From JBKEDC01 sp047975205 (lineage in GTDB: Bacteria; Bacteroidota; Bacteroidia; Bacteroidales; Prolixibacteraceae): a DNA stretch of 64,000 nucleotides. The position numbers and the translations under genes are program-made. Positions 16,185-26,057 of the stretch are shown here, one piece after another; position 1 is the first letter of the stretch; the number at the start of each line of letters is the position of its first letter. Location: positions 1-64,000 of the forward strand of contig JBKEDC010000021.1 in the NCBI GenBank assembly GCA_047975205.1. The letters are read 5' to 3'. The notes under the pieces were generated by a model. It made no database searches. It was given only the letters and a program-made list of their open reading frames with translations, and was not told the DNA's origin.

Positions 16185-19100
16185 TTACTTAGCAATTGAC
16201 ATTTCGAATGCAGCATCAACAACTTGTTCCTCCGATTCATATTTACCTGTATTTCGAGCTTCTTCAATATAGCCAAGCATACGTTTATAATCCGTTGGTA
16301 TAACTTTTACAAACTTTGTCAAGCTTGTTTCCCAATCAGAAAGAACATATCCGGCTACCGGTGATTCCGTTTTCTCTTTATGCTGTTCTATCAAAGTTCT
16401 TAGCTCAGCGATTTCCGTAGTGTCGGTTAAACTTTCCAATTCAATCATTTCCATATTGCAACGATTGGTAAATTCACCGTCAACATCAAACACATAAGCC
16501 ACTCCGCCCGACATTCCGGCACCGAAGTTTCTACCGGTTTTACCCAAGATGACAGCTTTACCCCCGGTCATATATTCGCAGCCGTGGTCACCAATGCCCT
16601 CAACAACCACTTCTGCACCCGAGTTGCGCACACAGAAGCGTTCACCTGCCACGCCGCGGATATACGCTTTACCTGCTGTTGCTCCGTAAAAACACACATT
16701 ACCAACAATAATATTTTCTTCAGCAACAAACGGAGCCTTTTTATTCGGATAGATAGTCAGATGACCACCTGATAATCCTTTGCCGAAATAATCATTAGCA
16801 TCGCCTTCCACTTCTAATTCAATACCTTTACACATGAATGCACCGAAAGATTGACCGGCAGAACCATTTAACTTAAAGTGAATAGTGCCATCGGGCAGCC
16901 CGTCGCCTTTGTATTTCTTAGTTACTTCATGAGACAATACTGTTCCTGTCGAGCGATCAGTATTTACTATCGGGAATTCAGCATAAACCGGCTTACCTGA
17001 TGAGATTGCCTTTTTCGCAGCTTCCACGAACTTCCAATCTAAGATATCATCCATATGATAATCTTGCTCTTTGGTTTTATAGGGAGTAATTCCTTCGTGT
17101 GTTGGCTCTTTGTGCAGAATCGGACTTAAATCCAAGTTTTTATATTTCCAATGATCGGTATATTCTTTGAACATCAGGCATTGCGATTGCCCTACCATTT
17201 CTTGAATGGTTCGGAATCCCATTTCTGCCATAATCTCACGTAAACCTTCCACTAAGAAAGTGAAGAAGTTCACTACATGATCAGGATTTCCGGTATATTT
17301 TTTACGTAGCTTTTCATCTTGTGTTGCTACCCCAACCGGACAAGTATTACTGTGGCACTTGCGCATCATGATACAGCCCTCCACAATAAGTGCAGCTGTT
17401 GCCACTCCCCACTCTTCGGCACCAAGCAAAGTAGCTATTGCCAAATCACGAGGCGTGCGCATTTGTCCGTCGGCTTGCACTAAGATACGATCGCGCAATC
17501 GATTTTTCACTAAGGTTTGATGTGTTTCGGCCAAACCAAGCTCCCAAGGCAAGCCTGCATGTTTGATAGAGCTTAACGGAGAAGCTCCCGTTCCTCCGTC
17601 GAAACCTGCTATTAATACGGCATCAGCTTTTGCTTTACAAACTCCGGCTGCAACCGTACCTACACCGGCTTCCGACACTAACTTCACATTGATGCGTGCA
17701 TCGCGATTGCTGTTTTTTAAGTCGTAAATAAGTTGTGCCAAATCCTCAATAGAATAAATATCATGGTGAGGCGGAGGCGAAATTAAACCTACTCCCGGAG
17801 TTGATTGGCGTGTTCTACCAATCCAACCGTTTACTTTATGACCCGGCAACTGTCCACCCTCGCCGGGTTTAGCTCCTTGTGCCATTTTAATTTGAAGTTC
17901 CTTAGCCATACTTAAATAATAGCTGTTCACTCCAAAACGGCCGGAAGCAATTTGTTTCGTTGCCGAACACATGTCGTCGCCATTCGGCAGCTTAGTATAT
18001 CTAATCGGGTCTTCTCCACCCTCGCCTGAATTTGATTTCGAGCCAATGCGATTCATAGCTATGGCTAAGGTAGTATGTGCTTCCCATGAAATAGAACCGA
18101 AAGACATGGCACCGGTGGCAAATCTTCGCAAAATATTTTCGGTAGATTCCACCTCTTCCACAGGAATAGAATCTCTATCTGATTCAATATCCATCAATCC
18201 GCGAAGTGTGAAAGCCGCTTGTGTTTGTTCATCAACCAAAGCCACATACTTTTTAAATGCCTTCGCATCGTTATTGCGTGTGGCCTGCTGCAACAGATAA
18301 ATGGCTTGCGGCGACATTAAATGGCGTTCTCCATCTTTACGCCAATGATATTCTCCGCCCGGTTCCAACACTTTATTTCCGCCCAAACGAACAGGATAAC
18401 CTTGGCGATGGCGCGCTAATGCTTCTTTGGCAATGTCATCAAGCGTAAGCCCTTCAATTCTACTTACTGTTCCGGTAAAATAAGTATCTACCACTTTTGA
18501 GCTGATACCTAATATTTCAAAGATTTGTGCTCCTTGATAAGATGCCAAGGTTGATATTCCCATTTTAGAGAAAATTTTCAACAAGCCGGCATTTACAGCT
18601 TTAATATAGTTTTTAACGGCTTGTTCCGACGACACCTTAATTACACCATCGGTAGCCATGCGTTTTACGGAATCAATTGCCATGTAAGGATTAATGGCAG
18701 AAACGCCATAACCTAACAATACAGCAAAATGATGCACTTCACGCACATCGCCCACTTCCATAATAATATCGGCCATACCACGTTTTCCGATGCGGATTAA
18801 GTGATGGTGAACTGCAGAAGCTGCCAATATAGATGGGATTGGAGCATGGTCAGTACTTACCGAAAAATCTGTAAGTTGTATAATCGAATAGCCTTCATCA
18901 ATGGCATCTTCTACATAAGTGCACAAACGTTCCAATTTTTTCTCCAACGTGCCTTCTTTGCCCGTGGCGTGGAAAACTACGCTAATCTTTTTGGTTTGGA
19001 AATGCTTATGGTCAACGTAAGAAAGCTTGACTAACTGTTCGTTGGTAAGCACAGGTTGATCGATAGCAATACGCTGACAGTGCTCTGCCGATTCGGTTAA

Positions 19101-20768
19101 TATATTTTTGAATCCACCCACATAGGTTCGCAAATCCATCACAATGCGCTCTCTAATGGGGTCGATTGGCGGATTGGTTACTTGAGCAAATAGTTGTTTA
19201 AAGTAGTGCGACAAAAGCAACGGACGATCAGAAAGCACTGCCAATGGATTATCGGCCCCCATTGAGCCCATAGCTTCTTTGCCGGTTTCTGCCATTGGTT
19301 TTAGAATTACTTCTAAATCTTCATGTGTAAATCCGAATGTTTTTTGACGTTTGAGCAAAGATTTCTCATCGGGCTCTTTCAGCTCTAAATCCGGTATTGA
19401 AGGCAGCTCGTCGAGATAAGTCATATTCTGCGCTACCCATTCGCCGTATGGCTGACTACTCACCACTGAATGTTTAATTTCTTCATCAGAAATAATACGT
19501 CCTTCTTTTAAATCGGCAACAAACATTTTTCCGGGCTGTAATCTTCCGCGAAGTTTTACTTTGGCATGATCAACATCAAGAGCCCCGGTTTCTGATGCCA
19601 TAATCAGCATATCATCTTCCGTAACGCAATAACGAGAAGGACGCAAACCATTGCGATCTAAAGTAGCACCCACAATTTCACCATCGGTAAAGCAAACTGA
19701 TGCCGGACCGTCCCAAGGTTCCATCATAGCCGAATGAAACTCATAGAAATCTCGTTTTTCTTTCGGCATCTTAGGATCATTTTGCCATGCTTCGGGAATG
19801 AGCATCATCATTACATGAGGTAATGAACGACCGCTAAGCACCAACATTTCAATTGCCATATCGAGATTGGCACTATCAGAAGCTCGTAAATCGCAAATCG
19901 GGAAAATCATTTCTAATTCTTCTCGAGTAAACTTAGTAGATTCCAATAATGCTTCGCGAGCACTCATCCAATTCACGTTGCCTCTATTAGTATTAATTTC
20001 TCCGTTATGTGCAATATATCGGAAAGGCTGGGCTAATTGCCAACTTGGGAAGGTGTTGGTTGAAAAACGAGAATGCACCAATGCCAAAGCACTTGATGCT
20101 AATGGATTAGTTAAATCTTTGTAATATAACGATACCTGTTCGGTGTTTAATTGTCCTTTATAGATGATGGTTTTACTTGAACATGAAATGATATTCAATC
20201 CATCAAAACCTAAGCCCAACACAGACTCTCGTGCCATGCGTTCGGTGTATTTCCTGAACACAAAAAGTTTCCGTTCAAATTCATCTTGGTTTATTCCGCT
20301 AGGTTTTTTTATGAACAATTGCTGAACATAGGGTTCCGTAGCCCCCGAATCTCTACCTAAGTCGGAGTTATCAACCGGCACTTTGCGGTAGCCGATGAAT
20401 GGCAGTGCAAACTTCTTCAGGTTTCGGCTAATAATTTCCTTACATTCTGTGCGCTTTGCATCGTCTTTAGGGAAAAATGTCATTGCCACAGCATATTCAC
20501 CGAAAGCAGGCAGCTTAATACCATCTTTCGGACATTCTTCCATAAATAATTCGTGTGGAATTTGAATTAGAATACCGGCACCATCACCACTCTTCACATC
20601 ATAACCGGTACCGCCGCGATGTTCCATGCGTGCTAACATAGCTAGTGCATCAGAGATGACTTGATGCATTTTACGCCCTTTCAAACTAGCCACAAAGCCA
20701 ATACCACAACTCCCGTGTTCAAATTCCGGGCGGTAAAGACCTTGCTTTAATTGTTCACCTATCTGCAT
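16185..20768 (-). CDS. gltB: Glutamate synthase large subunit
   Basis: The 1527-residue GOGAT alpha subunit turns glutamine and 2-oxoglutarate into two glutamates. Domains in order: N-terminal class II glutamine amidotransferase, with the catalytic Cys in GSCGIGFVAS at about residue 21 (exposed after propeptide removal); central domain; FMN-binding synthase domain (GEGGEDPIRY, GAKPGEGGQLPGHKV, GFDGGTGASPLSS); a 3Fe-4S site in CIMMRKCHSNTCPVG (C-x5-C-x4-C); and a C-terminal GxGxG beta-helix (GVAGERFCVRNSGAEVVVEG). All parts are intact and length is normal. It heads the gltBD operon; its promoter is at 20930-20961. Confidence 0.97.
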   Translation of the reverse strand: MQIGEQLKQGLYRPEFEHGSCGIGFVASLKGRKMHQVISDALAMLARMEHRGGTGYDVKSGDGAGILIQIPHELFMEECPKDGIKLPAFGEYAVAMTFFPKDDAKRTECKEIISRNLKKFALPFIGYRKVPVDNSDLGRDSGATEPYVQQLFIKKPSGINQDEFERKLFVFRKYTERMARESVLGLGFDGLNIISCSSKTIIYKGQLNTEQVSLYYKDLTNPLASSALALVHSRFSTNTFPSWQLAQPFRYIAHNGEINTNRGNVNWMSAREALLESTKFTREELEMIFPICDLRASDSANLDMAIEMLVLSGRSLPHVMMMLIPEAWQNDPKMPKEKRDFYEFHSAMMEPWDGPASVCFTDGEIVGATLDRNGLRPSRYCVTEDDMLIMASETGALDVDHAKVKLRGRLQPGKMFVADLKEGRIISDEEIKHSVVSSQPYGEWVAQNMTYLDELPSIPDLELKEPDEKSLLKRQKTFGFTHEDLEVILKPMAETGKEAMGSMGADNPLAVLSDRPLLLSHYFKQLFAQVTNPPIDPIRERIVMDLRTYVGGFKNILTESAEHCQRIAIDQPVLTNEQLVKLSYVDHKHFQTKKISVVFHATGKEGTLEKKLERLCTYVEDAIDEGYSIIQLTDFSVSTDHAPIPSILAASAVHHHLIRIGKRGMADIIMEVGDVREVHHFAVLLGYGVSAINPYMAIDSVKRMATDGVIKVSSEQAVKNYIKAVNAGLLKIFSKMGISTLASYQGAQIFEILGISSKVVDTYFTGTVSRIEGLTLDDIAKEALARHRQGYPVRLGGNKVLEPGGEYHWRKDGERHLMSPQAIYLLQQATRNNDAKAFKKYVALVDEQTQAAFTLRGLMDIESDRDSIPVEEVESTENILRRFATGAMSFGSISWEAHTTLAIAMNRIGSKSNSGEGGEDPIRYTKLPNGDDMCSATKQIASGRFGVNSYYLSMAKELQIKMAQGAKPGEGGQLPGHKVNGWIGRTRQSTPGVGLISPPPHHDIYSIEDLAQLIYDLKNSNRDARINVKLVSEAGVGTVAAGVCKAKADAVLIAGFDGGTGASPLSSIKHAGLPWELGLAETHQTLVKNRLRDRILVQADGQMRTPRDLAIATLLGAEEWGVATAALIVEGCIMMRKCHSNTCPVGVATQDEKLRKKYTGNPDHVVNFFTFLVEGLREIMAEMGFRTIQEMVGQSQCLMFKEYTDHWKYKNLDLSPILHKEPTHEGITPYKTKEQDYHMDDILDWKFVEAAKKAISSGKPVYAEFPIVNTDRSTGTVLSHEVTKKYKGDGLPDGTIHFKLNGSAGQSFGAFMCKGIELEVEGDANDYFGKGLSGGHLTIYPNKKAPFVAEENIIVGNVCFYGATAGKAYIRGVAGERFCVRNSGAEVVVEGIGDHGCEYMTGGKAVILGKTGRNFGAGMSGGVAYVFDVDGEFTNRCNMEMIELESLTDTTEIAELRTLIEQHKEKTESPVAGYVLSDWETSLTKFVKVIPTDYKRMLGYIEEARNTGKYESEEQVVDAAFEMSIAK

Positions 20769-20929
20769 ATATTTGTTTTTATCTCGTTTCCTTATTCTTT
20801 TCTTCGTTTAAGTTGTTTTTCGGTAGGAATATCTAAGCCTTTTGTATGAACTCCTAATTGTTTTTTCAATAAAAAAACAAAACTCTTACATTTTAAAAGC
20901 TAAAATAAGATAGCCATTTCAATGTATTG

Positions 20930-20961
20930 CAAATTTAACGAAAACACATTCATTATTCAAC
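20930..20961 (-). promoter_or_regulatory. Probable gltBD promoter
   Basis: On the minus strand GTTG (20961-20958) is followed after 20 bp by TAAATTTG (20937-20930), a full -7 match with a 3-of-4 -33 match. The leader to the gltB ATG would be about 155 nt. Confidence 0.5.
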
Positions 20962-21040
20962 TAAAACGAGGTATTTGGAATGATTTTCAATACCATATAC
21001 CTATTAACATAATAGCATTAGAGTATAATACATTAAAAAA

Positions 21041-21071
21041 TAAGCAGTTAATCGTGTGGATTAACTGCTTA
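21041..21071 (-). terminator. argH terminator
   Basis: A 13-bp perfect stem (21041-21053 with 21059-21071) and a 5-nt loop, followed on the minus strand by a T-run (complement of 21033-21040). It lies 37 bp beyond the argH stop. Confidence 0.85.
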
Positions 21072-21108
21072 AAGTTTCTGTTAAGTTTACAATCCGACAA
21101 ATCTTTTA

Positions 21109-22443
21109 TCAAGATTCCAGCAATTTTTCTATCTTTTTGTCGATTTGATTAAAATTAAACTGACTAATATTATCATTTAACTTCTTTTCTATTGACGAAA
21201 GACAGAGATTCCCGATGCTGCCTGCATGCGTATGATTTAATTCCTTTGAGGGCTCATATACTCCGTTTTGAATATCAATTCCAATTTGGCGGTAGGCATC
21301 ACGGAAAGGCACGCCATTAATCACTTGGCGATTTACATCTTCTACGCTGAATACGTATTTATAACGGTCGTCTTCCAACAAGTTGTTAGCAACTTCCATG
21401 TTTGAAACTGCAAATTCTGCAATGTGCAAACAGCTTTTCAAGTCTTCAATAGCCGGAATGAATGATTCTTTCAGCAATTGAAAGTCACGAGAGTAGCCTC
21501 CGGGTAAGTTAGAGGATATTAACGCCATTTCGTTGGGCAATGCCTGAATCTTATTGCAATGTGCACGAAGGAGCTCGAACACATCGGGGTTTTTCTTATG
21601 TGGCATGATGCTTGAGCCGGTAGTCAGTTCATCGGGTAGTTTCAAGAATCCGAAGTTCTGACACATAAAAATACAGGTATCCATTGCCAATTTCGATAAA
21701 GTCCCGGCAATTGATGCTAAGGCAAAGGCCACTGTTCGTTCCATTTTTCCTCTACCCATTTGGGCATAAACGGCACTGTAGTTCATGGAATCGAAGCCCA
21801 ATAAGTCGGTAGTTAATTGGCGATCGAGCGGAAATGAAGAACCATAGCCTGCTGCCGAACCCAAAGGATTTTGATTAACCACTTTGAAAGCGGCATGTAG
21901 TATCAACAAATCATCGGCTAAACTTTCAGCATAAGCACTAAACCACTGTCCGAATGAAGAAGGCATGGCCACTTGCATGTGCGTATATCCGGGCATGAGA
22001 TAATCTTTATACAAATCGGCTTGCTTTAATAAAGTTTTCGCCAAATTCTCGGTAAGTTCTACCAAGGTTTTTATTTCCTTACGGGTATAAAGTTTTAAAT
22101 CGACCAACACCTGATCATTGCGAGAACGACCGCTATGTATTTTCTTCCCGATATCACCAAGCTTATCTGTTAACATCTGCTCTACTTGCGAATGCACATC
22201 TTCCAGCTCTTCGGCAATGGTAAATTTACCTTCTTGAACTAATGTATAAATATGCTTCATTTCAGTTAATAGCGGCTTTAGTTCGGCTTTATCTATCAAA
22301 CCTATTTCTGCCAACATTGTTGAATGTGCCATATTTCCAAGCACATCGGCTTCTGCCAAGTAAAGATCAAGTTCTCTATCCTTACCTACCGTGAAGTTGT
22401 CAATAATTTTATTTACGGCAATTCCTTTATCCCAAATCTTCAT
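21109..22443 (-). CDS. argH: Argininosuccinate lyase
   Basis: Splits argininosuccinate into arginine and fumarate, the last step of arginine synthesis. The 444-residue protein belongs to the fumarase/aspartase superfamily, with the signature GSSIMPHKKNPDVFELLRA holding the flexible loop with the catalytic Ser. The N-terminal KIHSGRSRNDQV and middle MPGYTHMQVAMPSSFGQW (catalytic His region) are typical. A -7 box TATCTTTG (22474-22467) lies 24 bp before the ATG. It is a single-gene unit with its own terminator; other arginine genes are not nearby. Confidence 0.95.
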   Translation of the reverse strand: MKIWDKGIAVNKIIDNFTVGKDRELDLYLAEADVLGNMAHSTMLAEIGLIDKAELKPLLTEMKHIYTLVQEGKFTIAEELEDVHSQVEQMLTDKLGDIGKKIHSGRSRNDQVLVDLKLYTRKEIKTLVELTENLAKTLLKQADLYKDYLMPGYTHMQVAMPSSFGQWFSAYAESLADDLLILHAAFKVVNQNPLGSAAGYGSSFPLDRQLTTDLLGFDSMNYSAVYAQMGRGKMERTVAFALASIAGTLSKLAMDTCIFMCQNFGFLKLPDELTTGSSIMPHKKNPDVFELLRAHCNKIQALPNEMALISSNLPGGYSRDFQLLKESFIPAIEDLKSCLHIAEFAVSNMEVANNLLEDDRYKYVFSVEDVNRQVINGVPFRDAYRQIGIDIQNGVYEPSKELNHTHAGSIGNLCLSSIEKKLNDNISQFNFNQIDKKIEKLLES

Positions 22444-22599
22444 TACGTATTCTTTTTTTGCTCCTTCAAAGATACGAAAACAATCAATTTATGCTATTCA
22501 AGCGAATAATTAAGTTCAAATTGAGTGAGAATCTATATTTATTCTAAACTCTATAAATTAAAATGTATAAATATACATAATTCCATTCATACTAAAATG

Positions 22600-22627
22600 A
22601 GAAAAGCTGCTCTTAGGCAGCTTTTCT
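22600..22627 (-). terminator. Terminator after the FadL-like gene
   Basis: An 11-bp perfect stem (22600-22610 with 22617-22627) with loop TCTTAG and a T-rich tail on the minus strand, 20 bp past the stop of the porin gene. Confidence 0.8.
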
Positions 22628-22647
22628 ATGGTATAGTTTAAAACTAT

Positions 22648-23946
22648 TTATTTAAAAATACTGTAGCTTAGGCCTACGGCAAAAGCAATGTTCGTTTTTC
22701 CGAATGTTTCGGTGAATGTTCCGTAATTGCGTGTATCGTCGCTGTAGTTAGTCCACATCATGCTCAAATCCATATTCAAACGAGGCCAAAGCAATACTGA
22801 TACTCCTGTACCTATAGTTTGCCCTGATACACTGAAAGAAAGATCATTTTGAAATTCTTTACTCACGCCTGCATCGGTAAACATATAACCAGCTCCCCAT
22901 GTAAATTTATCGGAGAACGCATATTCCAAACCTAATGAATATTCATTAGTATTGTGGTCGATAGTTCGTTCAGCTCCGGTAAGCGGATCATGCCCCCAAT
23001 CTACTCCTTTTTCAAAATAGGCAGTATATGAGGCTGTTAACTTTAATTTATCAGTAGCCATATAGTCGGCACCCAAAGCTAATATTGCCGGCATATCGGC
23101 ACTAACTTTCTTCCCGTCGGGATACATGCCATCTTCGCTGATAATGCCTGCTGTGTCATCACGACGCGTATCGTTTGTTAAATCGATATTCGTTTTAAAT
23201 TCATAACGGGCAGCAAAATTTAATCCTTTAATTGGCTTCAAGTTCACACTCAATATCGGTGTTACTCCGAATCCGCTTTGCTCGGCATCAATACCTAATT
23301 GTTCCATTCCGGGCAGTTGCACTACTCCGGTAGGCATTAGCACCCCAATGTTATCCATTAGTCCATCATAGGAATTGTTTGCAAAGATAAATCGCATGCC
23401 GCCACCCACACTAATCCAATCATTAATTTGATAGGCGTAATTCAGTTGTGTGCCCATAAAGATAGAAGTTCCGTCGAGGTTGGCGTCCATTTGATATCCT
23501 TTAGAAAATGGAATCTTATCGGCTACCTCTGAGGCTACCATTTCAAACATGGGTGCACCATTACTGTAAACGGCAGACCCTCCTCCTCCGTAAACGCCAA
23601 AGCTCAACGAGAAGGCCGACTTTCCTTTTTTGTATACCGCAAAACCGGAAGGCATAACCGGAACTTTGATGTCAGCCTGGAAGCTATTTTCATTTAAGTT
23701 GGGGTGGTCGGTGTCCATGTTCCATGTTTGAAAGATGGTCTGACTACTGAAATTGAAATGCCATCCGTCTTGCAGCAAAGTCATACCTGCGGGATTGTAG
23801 TAAGCAGCATCAACATCGGTTGAAGCATTCCTTGAGAGCGTTCTACCGTATTGCGCACTCTGGTTGTTCAAGGTGTTTATGCCTACGGCAAACACACTTG
23901 AAAAAGATAGTGTTACCACGAACACTATCAGCATTAATTTTTTCAT
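22648..23946 (-). CDS. FadL/OMPP1-family outer membrane transport protein
   Basis: A 432-residue beta-barrel protein with a Sec signal peptide (KKLMLIVFVVTLSFSSVFA, cleavage near residue 20). The mature start GINTLNNQSAQYGRTLSRNASTDVDAAYYNPAGMTLL contains the family hallmark NPAGM. The rest alternates short amphipathic strands and ends in an aromatic-terminated strand (SYSIFK), as outer membrane barrels do. FadL-type channels take up long-chain fatty acids or other hydrophobic compounds; the ligand here is unknown. It has a clean promoter (23978-24008) and terminator, so it is a single unit. Confidence 0.9.
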   Translation of the reverse strand: MKKLMLIVFVVTLSFSSVFAVGINTLNNQSAQYGRTLSRNASTDVDAAYYNPAGMTLLQDGWHFNFSSQTIFQTWNMDTDHPNLNENSFQADIKVPVMPSGFAVYKKGKSAFSLSFGVYGGGGSAVYSNGAPMFEMVASEVADKIPFSKGYQMDANLDGTSIFMGTQLNYAYQINDWISVGGGMRFIFANNSYDGLMDNIGVLMPTGVVQLPGMEQLGIDAEQSGFGVTPILSVNLKPIKGLNFAARYEFKTNIDLTNDTRRDDTAGIISEDGMYPDGKKVSADMPAILALGADYMATDKLKLTASYTAYFEKGVDWGHDPLTGAERTIDHNTNEYSLGLEYAFSDKFTWGAGYMFTDAGVSKEFQNDLSFSVSGQTIGTGVSVLLWPRLNMDLSMMWTNYSDDTRNYGTFTETFGKTNIAFAVGLSYSIFK

Positions 23947-23977
23947 GTAAATTAATTTAATTAATAATAACGAGCAA

Positions 23978-24008
23978 CAAAAGTAATAGCTTTATTGACA
24001 GATGCAAA
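23978..24008 (-). promoter_or_regulatory. Promoter of the FadL-like gene
   Basis: On the minus strand TTTG (24008-24005), 19 bp, then TACTTTTG (23985-23978): full match to the Bacteroidetes -33/-7 consensus, about 32 bp before the ATG. Confidence 0.75.
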
Positions 24009-24082
24009 CTATCTATATGAAATACACTGAATTACAAACTTTAGAATAAATCATTTGCAAATTCGAAAGACTCATATATAAG

Positions 24083-24130
24083 AAAGACTCAATCTGTTAC
24101 AAGTCACTTCTTGCAACAAATTGAGTCTTT
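24083..24130 (-). terminator. Terminator of the LemA/TPM operon
   Basis: An 11-bp outer stem (24083-24093 with 24120-24130) encloses a second imperfect stem, giving a long hairpin 58 bp after the YgcG-like stop. The downstream T-run on the minus strand is short. Confidence 0.65.
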
Positions 24131-24188
24131 TAAACGTAATCTTTCTGTGAGTTCCTTGCTGAACGATGAATTTTTAGGATTTCAGTTC

Positions 24189-25001
24189 TTACCAGCTTCC
24201 ACCAGCTCCTCCGCCACCGAAACTTCCTCCGCCAAAACCACCGAAGCCGCCTCCACCGCTACTTCCAAATCCGCTTCCTCCGGAGAAATCATTCCACGAG
24301 CCCGAACGTCTGCCGGAATTCATGACTCCCATCATAAGCCAAAATGGTAAATCTGATCGACGAGCACCGGCATTGTAATAGCCTCGCTTACTTGATCTCG
24401 ATAGTAGGATAAATGGTACGAAAAAGATAAAAAGAATAAATAATACAGCAATAGGTGATGAATTTCCTTCATGTTTTGCTTCATATTCTTGAGGTGTAAA
24501 CTCTTTCGCTGCCAAAGACTTGATAACAGCACATGCCTGAGCCAATCCGCCGTAAATATCATTTTGCTTAAAATGAGGTATCATCTCATTACGCACAATC
24601 TGATTGGCAGTAGCATCAGGTAACACAGCTTCTAAGCCATATCCTGTAGCAATAAATACTTGTCCTTTCGATTGGGCTGTTTTAGGTTTAAACAATACAA
24701 CAATTCCATTATCTTTACCTTTTTGCCCCACCCCCCAAGTTTCTCCTAAACGGAAAGCATAGTCAGACACGTCATAGTCATTCAAGCTGGGGACGGTCAC
24801 TACCACAATCTGTGTTGAAGTAGAACGTGCATATTGCTCTAGCTCGGCTTCTAGGCTTTGTCGTTCATTCGCATTCAGCACACCCGCCATGTCATTCACC
24901 AAACGTGGAGGATTCGGGCGTACAGGGATGTCTTGTGCCCAAGAACTTGCTGCAATGAGTGATAAGCAGAGTAGAGCAAATAGGTATTGTAGTTTCTTCA
25001 T
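24189..25001 (-). CDS. TPM-domain protein, YgcG family, with glycine-rich tail
   Basis: 270 residues. A signal peptide (about 1-22, ending AASSWA) is followed by a TPM domain with VNDMAGVLNANERQSLEAELEQYARSTSTQIVVVTVPS and GKDNGIVVLFKPK. A hydrophobic segment (SPIAVLFILFIFFVPFILL, about residues 190-208) would anchor it. The last 50 residues are Gly/Ser/Phe repeats ending in GGSW, as in many YgcG proteins. The TPM domain lies outside the cytoplasm; its role is unclear (phosphatase activity is reported for a plant homologue). It is the last gene of a four-gene operon with PH-domain, LemA and soluble TPM genes. Confidence 0.88.
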   Translation of the reverse strand: MKKLQYLFALLCLSLIAASSWAQDIPVRPNPPRLVNDMAGVLNANERQSLEAELEQYARSTSTQIVVVTVPSLNDYDVSDYAFRLGETWGVGQKGKDNGIVVLFKPKTAQSKGQVFIATGYGLEAVLPDATANQIVRNEMIPHFKQNDIYGGLAQACAVIKSLAAKEFTPQEYEAKHEGNSSPIAVLFILFIFFVPFILLSRSSKRGYYNAGARRSDLPFWLMMGVMNSGRRSGSWNDFSGGSGFGSSGGGGFGGFGGGSFGGGGAGGSW

Positions 25002-25010
25002 TGTGCTAAT

Positions 25011-25448
25011 TTATTTTCCAAACGATATTTCATCGGGCAGTTCATTTTCATCATTTTTTTGATATGGGAAATACACTTGAAGCTTTTCACCCGCCTTCTC
25101 TATGCCTTCCGATAAACCTTCGGCAAACTTACCTTCCTTAAAATTAACTAACACAGCTTCTTTTACGCTATCCCAAAAGTGTTCCTCTACCTTAGCATGG
25201 ATACCCGCATCACCGATGATAGCAAATTTATGATCATCTACAGCCAAATAAAATAACACTCCGTTTCGTGCCTCTGTTTCATGCATTTTAAGCCTCTTAA
25301 ACCAGTAGGCAGCACTATCTAACACATCGCCCGAACATTTACCCTCTACATGTAAACGAATCTCTCCCGAAGTGTTTAACTCTGCTTTCTTAATCGAATC
25401 TACAATTTGACTCTTTTCTTCCGCTGTAAAAAAATCGACTACTGCCAT
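25011..25448 (-). CDS. TPM-domain protein, soluble
   Basis: The 145-residue protein consists almost only of a TPM domain: FFTAEEKSQIVDSIKKAELNTSGEIRLHVEG, then ARNGVLFYLAVDDHKFAIIGDAGIH and FAEGLSEGIEKAGEKLQVYFP. There is no signal peptide or membrane segment, unlike the next gene. Gaps to its neighbours are 2 bp (lemA) and 9 bp (YgcG-like), so it is in the operon. Pairing of a soluble TPM protein with LemA and a membrane TPM protein is a common gene set; the shared function is not established. Confidence 0.87.
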   Translation of the reverse strand: MAVVDFFTAEEKSQIVDSIKKAELNTSGEIRLHVEGKCSGDVLDSAAYWFKRLKMHETEARNGVLFYLAVDDHKFAIIGDAGIHAKVEEHFWDSVKEAVLVNFKEGKFAEGLSEGIEKAGEKLQVYFPYQKNDENELPDEISFGK

Positions 25449-25450
25449 AA

Positions 25451-26029
25451 TTAAAACTCTACTTTTGGAGCTGTTTCTGCTCCTTGTTGTGCTTTGAAAT
25501 AATCACGTTTCTCAAAACCGAATATCATAGCTGTAATGTTCTTCGGGAATTTACGAATAGTTGTGTTATAAGTCTGTGCTGCTTCATTAAACTTTCGACG
25601 TTCTACCGTTATCCTGTTTTCAGTACCCTCTAATTGCGCTTGTAAATCAAGAAAATTCTGATTGGCTTTCAAATCGGGGTAACGTTCTACGCTAACCATA
25701 AGTTTACTTAACGCCGACGACAATTGATCTTGGGCAGCTTGATATTGCTGAATGCTTTGGGCGGTTAGGTCATCTGCGTTTATATTAACAGATGTAGCTT
25801 TAGCTCGTGCTTCAATTACACCGGTGAGTGTTTCTTGCTCATGTGCCGCATAACCTTTTACCGTGCTCACCAAATTCGGAATTAAATCGGCACGACGCTG
25901 GTAAGCATTCTCTACTTGCGACCATTGTGCGGTTACACTTTCATCCATTTCAACCATTTTATTGTAGCTGCAGCTAGAAAGCGAGAAGCTAAGCACTACA
26001 AGCAAGATTAAGACTAAATTCTTTTTCAT
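25451..26029 (-). CDS. lemA: LemA-family lipoprotein
   Basis: About 192 residues. It has a lipoprotein signal MKKNLVLILLVVLSFSLSSC and then a mostly helical LemA domain: YNKMVEMDESVTAQWSQVENAYQRRADLIPNLV, TVKGYAAHEQETL, RYPDLKANQNFLDLQAQLEG, ENRITVERRKFNEA and YNTTIRKFPKN. LemA proteins form helical bundles facing the periplasm. I choose the ATG at 26029; the upstream in-frame ATG at 26104 would overlap the preceding PH-domain gene and hide the signal peptide. The gap to the PH-domain gene is 28 bp. Confidence 0.9.
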   Translation of the reverse strand: MKKNLVLILLVVLSFSLSSCSYNKMVEMDESVTAQWSQVENAYQRRADLIPNLVSTVKGYAAHEQETLTGVIEARAKATSVNINADDLTAQSIQQYQAAQDQLSSALSKLMVSVERYPDLKANQNFLDLQAQLEGTENRITVERRKFNEAAQTYNTTIRKFPKNITAMIFGFEKRDYFKAQQGAETAPKVEF

Positions 26030-26057
26030 ATACTTTTCTTTTTTACGTGTGTGAAAT

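Noticed and set aside
15711..16199. 162-codon plus-strand frame inside gltD
   Set aside because: It lies wholly opposite a strongly conserved gltD and has no family resemblance or promoter.
24111..24350. Ser/Ala/Thr-rich plus-strand frame of 79 codons
   Set aside because: It is the complement of the Gly/Ser repeat tail of the YgcG-like gene; the repeat creates the open frame.
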